Assembly: GCA_048013815.1 (NCBI GenBank)
Contig: CM106585.1
Coordinates: 22,320,001-22,384,000, forward strand
DNA: 64,000 nt
Origin: Setoptus koraiensis
Taxonomy: Eukaryota; Arthropoda
Direction: 5' to 3'
Shown: in pieces, positions 25,736 through 38,566 of the stretch
Numbering within the stretch: position 1 is the stretch's first letter
Layout: every line of letters starts with the position of its first letter
The notes under the pieces: model-generated
What the model was told of the DNA's origin: nothing
The model's database searches: none
The model's input: only the letters and a program-made list of their open reading frames with translations
Made by a program: the position numbers and the translations under genes

Positions 25736-26172
25736 AGACCGTCCTGCACACGGTGCGCATTGCGGTACGTGTTTGCGCGTGCTGGCGCACACTGTTGGCT
25801 GGCCACTAGCTACGTCGAGTCGGCAGCGAGACAGCTAATGTGCGACAAGTGCGACAATATGACAATTGCAACGCCACCGGCACAGCTGTTGTCGGCGGCA
25901 ATGTTTGCAATGGTCGCAATTGGCGCCAAGGCTGCCAAATGCTGCCAAACATCCCGCCAGCCAGTTGTCTAGCCAGCCAGTTGTCTAGCCAGCGACAACG
26001 CGTTCGGCCACACAGATACAGTGCCGAGAATAGCGAGAACGTGCCAAGTTGGCTCGCCAAAACTGTAAAATTGTGTCAACACGAAGCTGTCGATGCGCGA
26101 ACACAACACTTATGTGTCGCTGTGTCTGGGCGAGCGGCGTTCGGGGGCCCGGCGCCGATGCGAGCCGGCACA

Positions 26173-26205
26173 GTGTGCATATAGCGACAGTCGCTATATG
26201 CACAC
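26173..26205. repeat. Near-continuous palindrome, 16-bp arms, 1-nt loop
   Basis: GTGTGCATATAGCGAC, one A, then the exact reverse complement. Confidence 0.95.
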
Positions 26206-29200
26206 CGACGCTAATGATCGTCTCGTGTTTGCGCCTATGTCATGTTCATTCGTGAATATTTGCCATGCTCGCCAATCACATCGCTTTGTTGCGCCCACAA
26301 CCAAATAGTTAGCCCGCATGATTGATTGATCTCCGGCCCGATGCGCCGCTCGGTGGACGCGGCGCTCCGCTCAGAAGACGCGCCCTGTGAGAGCAGTAGT
26401 AACCGCTCGGCCGATCGGTGCATAATTGTGACTGCTCCAAACTGCAACTGGCTGCACCAATAAAAATGGCTCTTGTTTCCCATTCGTCGGGCCGTCAAAC
26501 TATCTGCTGGCGCCGCCGCTGCTGCCGCTGCAAATGAAATATTAATGCAGCCAGCAGAAGAAATTCCTTTTTTGCTTCGGAGAAATTCATGCCACAATTG
26601 GCCGCTAGTGGGCCCAGCGGGCCCCTCGACTCGGCGACTCGCTGAACAGAATTAGAATTTTAAATTTGAATGCGCGCGAGCTCAAAAGTGAGAGCTCCCG
26701 AATTGCCGCCCGCACAGAAACGGCGGGCCCCCAAAAATGGGCGAGCAGCCCGCTGGCGTGGCTGGCTGGCTATGCAAAAAGCTGGCCCCTTATCCGGCTC
26801 TCGCGCTCGCTGTGCAGCCGGTGTGCCGATTGCGCCAGCCAACGAGAATCGTGCGCCAATTTGTTGATTGATCGTCGGGGCGCCCAAAAGCGACTGACTG
26901 ACTGAGCTCATTGAGCAGTTTTGGCCCAAATGATTTTTGGCCCCAATGGCTGGCGAATGCTCGCAAATGCCGGCAAATGGCGGCTCGTAAATGGGCCGCG
27001 AGCGCGTTCACTTCACTTGTTATTATGGCCCGCGCTTATTAATGGCTCGTCATCGTCGTGTTGTCGCGGGCGCCGTCGGGCCGTCTTTGTCGCGCGGGCC
27101 GTCGGTCGCTGTCGTGCCGTGCCGTGCGGTGCGGCTCGCCGGCAGCCTAATTAATCAGGCCCAAGACTCGGCTGGCGCGCCAGTCAGCGAGCCCGTAACG
27201 AGTCAGCGGGTTTGTAACGAGGTAGCGCCCGGCGCGACGCGCGGGTATTGTCAAATATTGCCCAGTGAGGCATGATGAAGACGCGATTTTTGGGCTCGCG
27301 AGCTTGCGAGCGCGTCGACAAAAACTGAGCGGCGCGACTCGAGCAGCAGCTACCACACCGAACAAGTCGCTGAGCCGTTATCTCCGGCCCTCTCTTGAGG
27401 CCTACTGGCTCAAGTCTCGGGGCCCCACTGGCAGTCTAGGGGCCCCAGTGGCGGCTCGCAGGCGCGGCAGTGGGCTTAGTTTGGGTTCGGAGGGCCTCAT
27501 TAAAGTTACGAGGCGGCCAATGGCGAGCGGGCGCCACTTTTGAGCTGGCCAAAACAACTGGGGCCGCTCGTCAATTTGCTTAATTGGCCAGCTCGTCGGC
27601 CGGCCAGTCCAGCGGCCAGACGGCGCATTTATCCAGTTGTCGGGGTCCGGCGGAGACAGAGCTTGCCAGCGGCTCGAGTGGCCGGCGCTGGAAGTGGCGC
27701 CGCGGGAGCCGAGATAAGGCCGTGCGCGAGTTTAAAAGTTGCGCCTCAAACTTGCGCCGTCCGAACATTTGGGGCCGCTCGAAGATTTGCTACGGCTGCC
27801 GGGGCCCCGACAACTAGATAAATGCGCCGGCTTAAGTGAGCCCGTTCGCTCAATTTGCGCCAAAACGTCTTGTGCTTGAGTTGCCAACTGCACAGCAGTT
27901 ATGACTGTGTACCAGTGACCAAGATATTAAATATAGTGCCCGCTTCTCTGGCCGTTATCCGCACGAAATGGCGCGCAATTGCACACGATAACAAGAAGTC
28001 ATTTATTGATCGTGCGCGCTCCCCCGTTCCGACGTTTTATTTTACATTTATCTCTGTCCTTGTTAATACTCGTGCCCATATAAACAGTGGTAACAGTGGG
28101 GCCGGCGACTGGTTGCTCGCCGACGTGAAACATGAATCATATTTGTGCGAGCGTCTCCGCGTGCCCATTTGCCCGTTTCGGCCGGCCACCGGTCGGGCCG
28201 ACTCGCCGCGCTCGGGCCAGTTCGGCGCGGCCATGGTTTCAGCAAATTTCGGTGGGGCCGCTCGGGCCAGTATTGACAGTGGGCAGTATTTCAGCGGCGA
28301 GCATCGTTGCGACCATTACGCCGCGCTCCACTAATCTCCATCTCGGGCCGTCCCGATGTGTTTTGGCGGCCCGTCTCTGACGCGGCCCGTCTTGTCCACT
28401 TTACAAGCTGCTCGGGCCGGTTGAGCCGGCTCGCTCGTAGCCACAGCGCACCCGCCGAGCACTGCCAGTCCCTGGCGGACGCGCCCCCTGGAGTCCAGTT
28501 CGGCCAACCGGAAGCTGCTGCCCATTGCGTCATGGCGTTGGCTCGCTCTCGGTTGTGCTGGCATCTCGCACTGTGCATCGCTAAATGTGTAATGTGCTTC
28601 GAGTTAGGGGCCAGCAGCGAAAGCTCTAACCAAATCAAACAATCGCCCTCGTTGACGCCGGCCACGGCAACACTCAATCCAATAATGGAAACGGTCGAAA
28701 TAATAGAGCGAAACAGTGGGGCCCACGGATAAAAGGCACACAGCGAACAGCGAGACGAGGCACAGAAAGAGAATGGAGACAGCAGAACGAAGTGGGGCCG
28801 GCTCACATCCCTGTGTGTCCAACAAAAGCAACGGCACCCAGAGGCACGCCAGCAACATTCAAATGATTCATCTGATTTGTGACACCGTGCATAATGAGGC
28901 CCAAATGCCCGCACATACTGTGCCGTGTGCGATACTTGCGTCGCGCGCCCCCTACAGCCGCATCCAACACAATGCAATCTGCACAATCTGTCGGGGCGCC
29001 CAATCTCGCTGGCGCCAGCCATTCTCGAGCCAAATTCTAGACCGTCTGTCATTTCTCGCACTGTTTGAGAATCGCAATTTGAGATTCGCGAACAGTGGTC
29101 AGTGTGTGTAAAATATTATATTTATATTATTGTATTATGTAATTGTGTATAATGGCCACTTTGGCCGGATGCCCGCGGACAGCGAGCGCCATCTGGCGCC

Positions 29201-29212
29201 ACTGCCACTGGT

Positions 29213-29250
29213 GGCGCTCACAATGCTCGCAATGCTCGCAATGCTCACAA
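29213..29250 (+). repeat. 9-bp tandem array (CTCGCAATG), 4 copies
   Basis: Adjacent copies with CTCACAATG variants at the ends. Confidence 0.9.
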
Positions 29251-29639
29251 TGTCGGTGGCACCGAGTGGGGGCGTCTTGCCCGCCGCCAGCCGAGCCATT
29301 AGGTGAGCAAAGTGAGCGGCGATAAATAACAAGCGTGCAACTCAATTTGCGCGATGTGCCACAATCGCTTGCGCAATCGAGTTGGCGCGGGTTGTCTTGC
29401 TCGGCGAATTCTGGCGACGGAATCGCTTCGACTCGAGTGGAGAATTCTCCACTTTTGAGCAGCGTTCTTTTGAGAACTCGAACTCGCAACAGCGAGCGGT
29501 TGCGCAACCGATGTTGCCAAATGATAGTTTGGCTCGATGATGCAACTGCATTAGAATCGTTTGCATCGGAATAATAATAATCTGCGCCGCAGTGCCATTA
29601 TTGCATGTTGCCGTCGCATTGTTGTGTTTCAAACGATTC

Positions 29640-29688
29640 GCCATCGAACAGTGCGCCGCCGAACAGTTCGCCGCCGAACAGTGCGAGC
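29640..29688 (+). repeat. 15-bp tandem array (GAACAGTGCGCCGCC), 3 copies
   Basis: Three copies with one change each. Confidence 0.85.
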
Positions 29689-29949
29689 CCGGTTCGCTGC
29701 GAACGCGTCCGCCGCCGTTCGCCGGCGATAGCGCTCCAACTCGAAGGCCGTCGAAGGCCCGATTTGAAGCTCGAATTGAGCGTGTGCGCCGGGCAAAAAA
29801 CGCAGCGCCGGTTGCACAAGCGCGGAGAGACAATCATCGACGAGATCCATTTCAGCGGTCGGGCCGGCCAGCGGCACCAGCGCGGCCGAGGCTCGTGCTG
29901 CGTGCGTGCTCGCGTGTGGTCTCACCGTTGCGCGGCCGCTCTCCGCATG

Positions 29950-30086
29950 CGAGCGTCCGAGAGCCGAACCCTCGAACGTCGATCGTTCGAACGTCTATCG
30001 TTCGAACGTCGAACGTCGAACCTCCGAGCGCCGAACGTCGAACATGCGAACGTTCGAGCGCTTCGACTCGCAACGTTCCGTCGACG
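29950..30086 (+). repeat. TTCGAA array (GTTCGAACGTC)
   Basis: Densest of these arrays: CGAACGTCGA and GTTCGAACGTC repeat at 10-11-bp steps. Confidence 0.85.
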
Positions 30087-31262
30087 TTTCTATTATCGAG
30101 CACCTGCTTCGGCGGCCGCCGCTCGCGCGGCGTTCAGCGGCCAGCAATCGATCAGTCGATAACCTGGCGGCACCAGCCGCCCACCGGCCGACTCCGGGCG
30201 CCTGTTGTTCGTGCGGCCGGCCGGGCCGACTCGGCCAAACTCGGCCAAACTCGCCACTCCACGGTCCAATTTGCACAAAGTTGCACAATCGACGCCGTAG
30301 CGCTCGAACGTGCCCGCCAACGGGCGACCAACGAGCGGTCAATCGCAAATGTGCCCGCCGCCCGGTGTCGGCCCCGCGACCGGCCCAGCAATCGACGCGG
30401 CTAATTGAGCCATTCTCGCCGTGTGTCCGTCCGGACACGCCCCGACAGAGCGGTTAGTAGCGCGGTTTGGTGGGCGCCGCGGTGTGCCACTGTGAGTGCC
30501 TTCGCGAGCGCCTTTGCGAGCGCCTTTGTGAGTGCCCGTGCGAGTGGGGCCCGGTCACAGCTGATGGCTCTGCACTGGCTCAGTCACAATGGATCGTGGG
30601 GCTAGGTGCCGTCTAGCGGACAGTTTTCGCCAGTCAGTGTCGCAAATGGCGCAGTCGAACGGCGAACGAATGGAGGGGGGCGGCGGCGGCAATAATTATA
30701 ACGGTCGCATTATAAGTCGAGCGGCGGGCAACAAAATTGAACAAAATGTCGCAAATGGCTCGTCAGCTGTGTGCTCGTGGCGCGAATTTGTCGTCGTTGG
30801 GCCGCGAACGGCCACTCGTTTTCGAACGCAATCGCAATCGAATTTGCGATTGCGACGCGCCGTTCGATTCGATTTCGGGGCCCGGCGCCGATCGAATCGA
30901 TCGGCGCAACTGTTCCGTTGGAGCGATGTGAGCCATTGAAGCGGCTGTTCGGAGGGGGCGCAATCTGTACTGGCCGCATTGTTGTATGTCTTCCGACAGA
31001 CGGCCCCCGCTGTCTGTGTGTGTGGGCAGGCCCTCTTAAATAGCCGTTTCGCGGCACAGGTGAGCGCTGGCCGGCGCGCTTCGAAATAGCCGTCGGAGGT
31101 TGTTTTGTCGCAACGGGCCGTTGAGGCAATAATAAAAATAAACTGGCACTAACACCGTCGTTGTTGTCGCCGTTGTTGTGCAGAGAAGCCATTACTGTCT
31201 ATATCGACAATTGTTATGGCATCTATTGTTTGCTGTCCACTGTGTTGCGTCACCGTGCCTCT

Positions 31263-31379
31263 TTGTTGTGGCTGTTGTTGTTGTTGTTGTTGTCGCCGTT
31301 GTTGTTGTTGCTGCTGTTGCCTCTGTTGTTGCTGTTGTTGTTGCCGTTGTTGCTGTTGGCGCTGTTGTTGGCGTTGCTG
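31263..31379 (+). repeat. (GTT)n tract with GCC/GCT interruptions
   Basis: About 117 bp of triplets. Confidence 0.9.
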
Positions 31380-31635
31380 ATTGCTAGACTAGAGAGGCGG
31401 TATAAATGCATTACATGTATATCTATATAAATGGGCGCCAATTAACAATTATATTGATAATTATTTGTTCATTGCCCAGCTCGCCTGTTATTGCTCATGT
31501 TACGTCGGCTATTTGCTGTGCCGTGATTATTGCCGCTGCAACACCTTTGTGTTTCTTGACTGCCCAACAATCCCATGGGCATCGCCTAGGCCCATATAGG
31601 CACAGGTGAGCTCGGCACACAACGGCCGCTGTGCT

Positions 31636-31680
31636 GCTGTTCCTGTTTGCGCCCATCACAAGGGCGCAAATGGGAACAGC
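31636..31680. repeat. Inverted repeat, 19-bp arms with two mismatches, 7-nt loop
   Basis: The arms GCTGTTCCTGTTTGCGCCC and GGGCGCAAATGGGAACAGC flank a 7-nt loop. Confidence 0.85.
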
Positions 31681-32445
31681 ACGCGCTCACAACAGTGTTG
31701 TTGTCAGTGCTCACGACAGCGCCAAACGCGCCAACATAACGCGCATTACGTAACGCCGGCGCGCATATCCGCTGCTGCTACCGTCCGTCGTTGCTCGCTA
31801 CCATTGCCCCAGACATAGCGCCACTTTGTTGATATCGCCCAGCATTGGGTATCACTGGTGACGGTGCCAACACAATATCTGCCCCCATACCCGTGCCCAT
31901 AACTCACCCGGCGGCTACTTAACTGTCGCCCTGTGCACAGTTGCTACTCGCGCGCACTGGTCAGTGTGTGCGAGTGAAGTGTCAGGCACAGAAACGCCAG
32001 GCTTAATGGCCCATAACGGATGACCCCGGCTTACCTGTTGTGCAACGCACACCGTCCCCGTCCCCCAGCCCCATGGGTGTGCTCGTTCGCCTACTGTGCC
32101 TAATCTATTTGCGGCACACAAACATTCATTTGTGTGCGCCTCCCACCGCCATATCTCACCCCATACACATGATGTATATTAGTTGTGCGTCCACAATCAC
32201 TGAGCAGCGTGTTTGTGATAATCTCATCCGAGCCCGGCCGGGTTTTGGCCCAGTTTGGGGGCCCCAACCCATCAAACGAGCCGAGCACCACCCACTACTA
32301 CTAATTTGATACGCAGGTCGCTCGCGTTGTGTGTGCGTGTGCTTGATGTGCCCCATTTGCCAAGTGCGCGCCACCATCAATTTCTGTGCCGCTCGCCTGT
32401 GCCCGGCGCGACAAAACGCGAGCGGGGCCCCACATTTTGCCTGCC

Positions 32446-32488
32446 AAACTGCAGCCGAACTGCAGCCGAACTGCAGCCAAACTGCAGG
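32446..32488 (+). repeat. 11-bp tandem array (CTGCAGCCGAA), 4 copies
   Basis: Adjacent copies with one change. Confidence 0.9.
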
Positions 32489-32720
32489 CGACAAGCCGCT
32501 GCGTTGATGCTGCCGGCGCCCGACGTACCGGGCCGACAACAGCGACGGCGGCAACAGCAGCCGCGACGACGACAAATTAGCCATTGATGACAACAATAGG
32601 TAATGATGCTTGTCTTTTGTTGGCAAGCATCAGTGTCGTCATAGTTTCGATTCTTTTGTGGCCGCCTGTGTGTCGGCCCCAACGAACGCAACCGGCGACG
32701 CTGGCGAGCAAATTCATGAC

Positions 32721-32823
32721 GCAACAGCAACAACAACAGCAGCAACAACAGCAACAACGACAGCAACAACGACAGCAACAACAACAGCAACAACAACGAC
32801 AACAACAACAACAGCAGCGGCAG
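32721..32823 (+). repeat. (CAA)n/(CAG)n tract
   Basis: About 100 bp, with CGA interruptions. Confidence 0.9.
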
Positions 32824-33393
32824 CTTGCGTCCAACGAACTGCTCAAGACAAATTGGTGCTGTCACAGAGGCCGCCCCCATTGGGCGAAGCTCGAGAGAGG
32901 GGAGTGCATTGCATAATGTCGATAGCATGTTCTTGGCGTCTCTATTCCTTTGTGGGCAAAGTGATACTGTGCTGTTTGCTATGCGCACTAGTGCCACACG
33001 ACAGGCGCTCTGGCGGTGAACAAATGAACTATAGTGACATAATGACATCGCACACATGATACAATGACAGCGCCACAATAATACTACACGTGCACATGTT
33101 ACACACACACACACACACACGTACACGGCACGTATCTCGCGTCACGAGATTCTCGTGTGTACGGCCGCTGTGTGTGTGCCTCAACTCAACCGGAAGTTGA
33201 GCTGCATGCTGCGGCCGTGCGCGTCGCTAGTGGTAGCAGTGACAACGCACAAAATGTACGCCACTAACTGGGCACATAGGTAGCGACCAGTCACTACCTA
33301 TGGACACTAGTTACAATGGTCAGTCTAGACAGACGGGCAAATGGCCACACACGAGCGGGCCGGATAATTGGCGCTTCGCCGTACTATCGCTTT

Positions 33394-33441
33394 ATTGTTG
33401 TTGTCGTTATCGTTGTTGTTGTCGTTGTCGTTGTTGTCGTT
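33394..33441 (+). repeat. (GTT)n/(GTC)n tract
   Basis: Short triplet tract. Further GTT runs lie at about 33811-33830 and 33900-33955. Confidence 0.85.
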
Positions 33442-34424
33442 CTGGCTAGACAGAGGCGTAGCTGCGACATCGGGCACAGTTAGGGTACAGCAACGGAGCG
33501 GCAGTCAATGATATAATCGCATCATCGCATTAACAAATGCAAACAGTTCAAACACAACTGGGCAAATGGGCCAACGGGCCCAAGCGAAACAGTTGATATA
33601 ACAACTGGACGACGATGCATGCGCAACGATGATGTAATACGAATTGCGACCACTAATATGCCTGCACTACCCACTACTGCTATTATCCGTCTGCCACTAG
33701 CACCAGCGATGCTGCAACTGATGATGCAACTGGCCAAAGCGGCGCCTAAGCAAACAATAAATCTGTGCGCTGCTATTGGCGGCATTGTGTACATTACATA
33801 ACATGGCGTCGTTGTTGTTGTTGCTGTTGTATTGTAATAGGTGTTTGTGAGCAAACAACAATTAAATTGAATCTGGCGCCATTGTTGTATCGCGAAATTG
33901 GTTGCGTTGTTGTTGGTTGTTGTTGTTGGTCGTTGTTGTTGTTGGTTGTTGTTGGCCGGTCATCATCTGCTGCGTTGCTGTTGCAACACAATTGACAAGT
34001 GTTACGCAATAGGTTACCAACAGCGAAACCTGTCATCGTTTGTTTGTCGCATTAGTTGCACGACGTTTGTCTGCAAATCAATGCGACCACCGGCCGGCCA
34101 GTCGCCATTTATCCAATCTGTCCCATCGAAGGCCCATCAATGTGCGATGTGGATAATTGTTATTCCGTTGAGCTGTTCGTTGCATTCTCTCGCTCTGTTC
34201 CATTCAAACGGAACGAGCGGCTCACGCCAATAGCTGTCGCATCGGGCGCCGCTATTCAAATTAGCGCCCTCGGACATATTATATTAAATAGATCCGCGTT
34301 ATGCTGGCACTGGTCGTTGGGCCAGTCCCATTGGTCAGTGGTAACGGTGTGAGGCCAGTGTGTCGATAACGGTCGCCCGACACAATCGCGTCGATCGGCC
34401 ATTGTTTGACAGTGGACAAGCGCC

Positions 34425-34522
34425 AATAACTGGCCAGTAACCGGCCAGCAACCGGCCAGCAACTGGACAACAACTGGACAATAACTGGACAATAACTGAA
34501 CAGAGCCAGTAACTGGACAAGA
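34425..34522 (+). repeat. 11-bp tandem array (AACTGGACAAT / AACCGGCCAGT), about 8 copies
   Basis: The first half uses CCGGCCAGC and the second half TGGACAATA, as one array drifting in sequence. Confidence 0.9.
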
Positions 34523-34817
34523 GGCGACTGAACCAGAGACTCTGGCGGCCAGTGAGAGTTTAATTTTGCGCTTGAACGCGCCCTCATTGGCTGGCATTAC
34601 GCATCAGGCATTATGCAATATTGCGGCGCCACGCTCGCTGGTCAGCAGCGTTCGGGTTGGTGGTCAGCGCATTGTTGTCCAAGAGACTATGCGAGCGCGC
34701 TCTAAAGTGAGATATATATGATATGGCCACAGCGACCATTCAAAGGCCGATTGCGTGGGCGTTGCAACGTGTCGCTGGCTCGATTGGTGTCATCCGATTG
34801 ATTCGAATTGCTCTATC

Positions 34818-34918
34818 ACAACAACAACAACAACAACCGCACGACAACAACAGCGACAGCAACAGCACGACAACAACAACAACAACGACAACAACAACAG
34901 CGACAACAACAACAGCGA
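34818..34918 (+). repeat. (CAA)n tract with GCA/CGA interruptions
   Basis: About 100 bp of triplets. Confidence 0.9.
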
Positions 34919-35080
34919 AATGGGCGAAACACGCGAATTAGCGCCCCTGACGGCAGTACAAATACATGAACAACAAATACATGAGGTTATATCGATACTG
35001 TGGCGACCGGATCGAGGCCGGGGTGCCACGGGCGCAATCAATTTGGCATCATCGTCGATTGTTTGCCGTTCTGGGCGCTG

Positions 35081-35149
35081 TTTGTTCGGGGCCGTCGGTT
35101 TGTTCGGAGCCGTCGGTTGTTGGGGCCGTCGATTCGTTCGAGCTGTCGG
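35081..35149 (+). repeat. 18-bp tandem array (TTTGTTCGGGGCCGTCGG), about 4 copies
   Basis: The first two copies are nearly identical and the later ones have decayed. Confidence 0.85.
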
Positions 35150-35356
35150 TTTGGTGCCCCCGTTCGAAAGGTGCCCAACGATGCGTCTATTGGCAAACAA
35201 TGTTTGCGTTGGGCGCTGGCGAGTTGGTGGCGCTACGTATCCAGTTGCGCTGGCAACCGAGCGACGCCAGCAGGACGGGCGCAGCCAGCGAGAGCCAACG
35301 AGCGAGACTTGAGCGGATAAACAAATAGATAAATAGATAAATGATGATCGCGCAGG

Positions 35357-35366
35357 CCTATATAGG
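35357..35366. promoter_or_regulatory. Candidate CArG box (CCTATATAGG)
   Basis: Exact match to CC(A/T)6GG, the SRF/MADS-box consensus, inside the 12-bp palindrome GCCTATATAGGC. A single 10-mer match in 64 kb has weak value alone. Confidence 0.3.
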
Positions 35367-35623
35367 CGGCCGGCACTAATGAATAGACATAGATCGTCTA
35401 TTTGTCACTGTCTAATGACGCAATAATTGTCGCCGTGTTTGTGTGTCGCGGCGCATGATTGATGACCGCGGGCAGCATATGTCGCTGCGTTAATATGTTG
35501 ATACGCTGATATGCTGATATGTTGAAATGTGGCATATATGGCTCATTATGTCCACACTACCTGCGCTGTCCAGCCAAGTCCAGCAATAATTGTGTGTATT
35601 TGTCGGTCTGGCAGCAAAATGGT

Positions 35624-35668
35624 TGCGAACCGGCCGCGAACTGGCCGCGAACTGGCAACAAACTAGCA
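35624..35668 (+). repeat. 11-bp tandem array (GCGAACTGGCC), 4 copies
   Basis: Adjacent copies, the last one degenerate. Confidence 0.85.
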
Positions 35669-36216
35669 ACAGGTGACTTGGTTGCGCCGCAGTAAACACC
35701 TCGCAACTCACCTGTGCTCGCCTGTGTGTCAATTGCTTATATCACTGCTCGTTTGGCGGCCAGCCATCAGCGGACAGGTGAGCTCGCGAGTGCGGCTGTG
35801 AATTATCATCGTTTTATGGCCGAATTCTCGCTGACCTCTTTCAGCTTCTTTCTGCTTTGTTCGGCCGGCCTCGGCATGAGCGCCGACACAAGTATCAGCT
35901 CGAGTGACTCTAATTTGGGCAACTTCACACAGGCCAACATGTTAATTTGACGAGCATCAGTCAGTGTCCAATTGGACATATAACCGACAAACAAGCTGCC
36001 GGCTGACGGGCCAGAAATTGCTCGTTTATTGGGCGTAAAAATTGATTACTTGGCCGGTTTATTGCCCGGCGCAAGCGCCGCCCGTTGGCCCGCGTTGTTT
36101 GCATGTATCATGCTAATCATGCCAACTATCAAAGAATTTATTATCGCTCGCTGCCGCTGCCGGCCGGCCATTATTCCGTGTCCGACTCATTATTTGGCGC
36201 CGCTCTCGAGCCGCCC

Positions 36217-36290
36217 GCTCGCTGAATCGGCTCGCCCGTTGAATCGACGGCCGCTCGCTGAATCGACGGCCGCTCGTTGGATCGACGGCC
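36217..36290 (+). repeat. 19-bp tandem array (CTCGCTGAATCGACGGCCG), about 4 copies
   Basis: Adjacent copies with TTG and GGCTC variants. Confidence 0.85.
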
Positions 36291-36662
36291 GAATCGGACA
36301 ATCGAATGGCATTCGTACCAGCGTGTATATACATTGAAATTGAGCACATTCCAGCGTTTATCCGTCACTTTGCCAGTCGTTTTATCGCCGGCCGGCGCTT
36401 GTTGCGTCCGACACAATGAGCCGCCGGATTATCCTGTCGCGGGCGCACCAAGAGTCGCTTTGAAAGGCACCAAGAGTCTCTTTGGTTGGCACTCGCAATA
36501 GGCGCTCGCATGATTTATGGTCTCGGCCGTCATCGCCTATCTGCGCCGCTGCTCGTCTGGCACATTTCTCGCAATTCTGTGCCCGTCGGCTCGCTCGACA
36601 ATCGAGTCTGTGCGCGAGCAACTCGCCTGCCTTGCCAGCCGGCCGGGATCGCCCCTCGATCG

Positions 36663-36765
36663 CCAGCTGATCAACGACAACCGGTCAGCCGCTCAAAGAC
36701 AGTCAGCTGATCAACGACGGTCAGCTGATCAACGACGGTCAGCCGATCACCGACGGTCAGCCAGA
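36663..36765 (+). repeat. 18-bp tandem array (GTCAGCTGATCAACGACG), about 5 copies
   Basis: Each copy carries a CAGCTG E-box or CAGCCG variant followed by TGATCA. Confidence 0.9.
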
Positions 36766-37117
36766 CGGTGTACAGGCAGTTGGCACAGACTGTTCGGCTG
36801 TCCGATGTTGTGAGTGCCCAAATGTACAAATTAGAACAACAACGGTCGCCGTTGCATCATGAGCAAATGCGCTGATTCAACGGCAGCAGCAGTAATGGCA
36901 ATGGTTACATAATAATGACGGCGACTCGGTTTGTAAAACATGCGACGCGTTAGCAGCCGACGAAATGAATCTGGCGAGCGAGCCAACGGCCACTGACAAT
37001 GCGAGTTGCTCCGATGAGAGCGAGCATCGCAAAGAGCACATCATTCATCATAATAATCAAGTGATAGTTATCATTCATTATGTAATCGGCGCCATTTGTG
37101 TTGTTTGTGTCGCTGGC

Positions 37118-37257
37118 ACAACAGCAGCGCCAACAACAGCGGCAACAACAGCAACAACAACAGCAACAACAACAACAACAACAGCAGCACAACAGCAGCA
37201 CAACAGCAGCACAACAGCAGCACAACAACAGCACAACAACAGCAACAACAACAACAA
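37118..37257 (+). repeat. (CAA)n/(CAG)n tract with 12-bp AACAGCAGCACA subarray
   Basis: About 140 bp. The central 12-mer is repeated four to five times. Confidence 0.9.
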
Positions 37258-38215
37258 ACGATTGGCAACTGGCTAAAGTGACCGGCATGCATGCCCTGCC
37301 AATATGTAATGCCAATGATGGCCAGCAGCCAGCGAATAGTAATGAGACGATCGCAAATGGCGGCCAAGCGATGCCCATTATGGCCAGTGTATTATGTAAT
37401 ATGTATTATGTGCTTATTCTTATTATCATGTATTATGTAATAATAGTCACTGTGATGATCACGGTGATGCGCTATTTATGCGCCTCATCAGCTGGCTCGA
37501 TGATGACGGTGTGTGATTCATCGAGACGATGCTCACAATGCGCTCGGCAAACGCTCGTTGAAAGCTGTCGCTCGTTTAGCTCGAGTTGAAGCCACACAAA
37601 CACATAATAAATGATGATAGAGCGAGTGATAGAGATATTAACTAGGCGCTTCATTAGCCGTAATTAGACAATCACACACTCTATTGTGAATTGTGAATTG
37701 CACGCCAACTGGCTTCACAAATTGTGATTCACAATGGCCTTAAATGGCCTCGTTTGGCCAGAGCCGCCAAGGGCCGAGGCACGCAGCTCACAGTCACTTG
37801 TCAGTTGGCTAGACAGTTGGGCAAGTGGAGCCATCTTTGCTGCGTAGTGCGCTCATACCAGTGGCCATGTTTGTTGCGTAACACCAAACGCTGCACAGGG
37901 CACCACAATAACGCACCACAATAACGCACCACATGATTGCACATTCGGCGCTGCATTCGGCGCTGCATTTGCATACAAGTCAAACAGCAACAACAAGCTG
38001 ACCAAGACGCATTTTGCGAGCGCGTCGCCCACGCAACTCGGCCACTCGGCCACTGCCACTAAACAGCTGTTGTCACCTGGCAGATGTCAGCTGCCGGCTG
38101 TCAGCTGTTGTGCGTGTTTGCACTGCAAACTTTGCAGGCGACTTGACCGTCAACTTTGTGTGTGTCGCGACTCTTGTGTGACTAATGAACGAGCTAAATC
38201 GGCAGCGCACACTCA

Positions 38216-38340
38216 ATTGACAATCGCCAGCCGATTGTCAGCCGATTGTCAGCCGATCGTCGGCGAGTCGGCCGATTGTCAGCGAGTCAGCTGTGTGTCA
38301 TTGAGTTAGCCGAGTGTCATTGAATCAGCTGAGTGTCGGT
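38216..38340 (+). repeat. Tandem array of CAGCCGATTGT / GAGTGTCATTGA words
   Basis: Three CAGCCGATTGT copies followed by GTCATTGANTCAGC-type repeats. Confidence 0.75.
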
Positions 38341-38502
38341 GTCACCACAAGGTCGTTACGACCGTTTCCCGTTGCCAACCACCAGGCGGCCAGCTGACCA
38401 GTGAGCGCAGGTTGGTCAGTGCGACTGGTCGAGTCAGTGCGACTCGATGACAGCGCCACAAGCGCCAGCGATGATAATGTGTGCAAATTAGCATACGTTC
38501 AA

Positions 38503-38566
38503 CACTGTTCAACGCTGTTGAGTCACTCGACACTGTTCAACGCTGTTGAGTTGCTCGACACTGTTG
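38503..38566 (+). repeat. 28-bp direct repeat, 2.3 copies
   Basis: The unit begins ACACTGTTCAACGCTGTTGA and the copies are adjacent. Confidence 0.85.

Noticed and set aside
28291-29061. 256-codon open frame on the - strand
   Set aside because: Composition is that of random GC-rich DNA, with no domain, no splice context and no conserved motif.
29592-30404. 270-codon open frame on the + strand
   Set aside because: Arg/Ser/Thr-rich translation of a TTCGAA array. Frames on both strands are open at the same place, and no homology is recognised.
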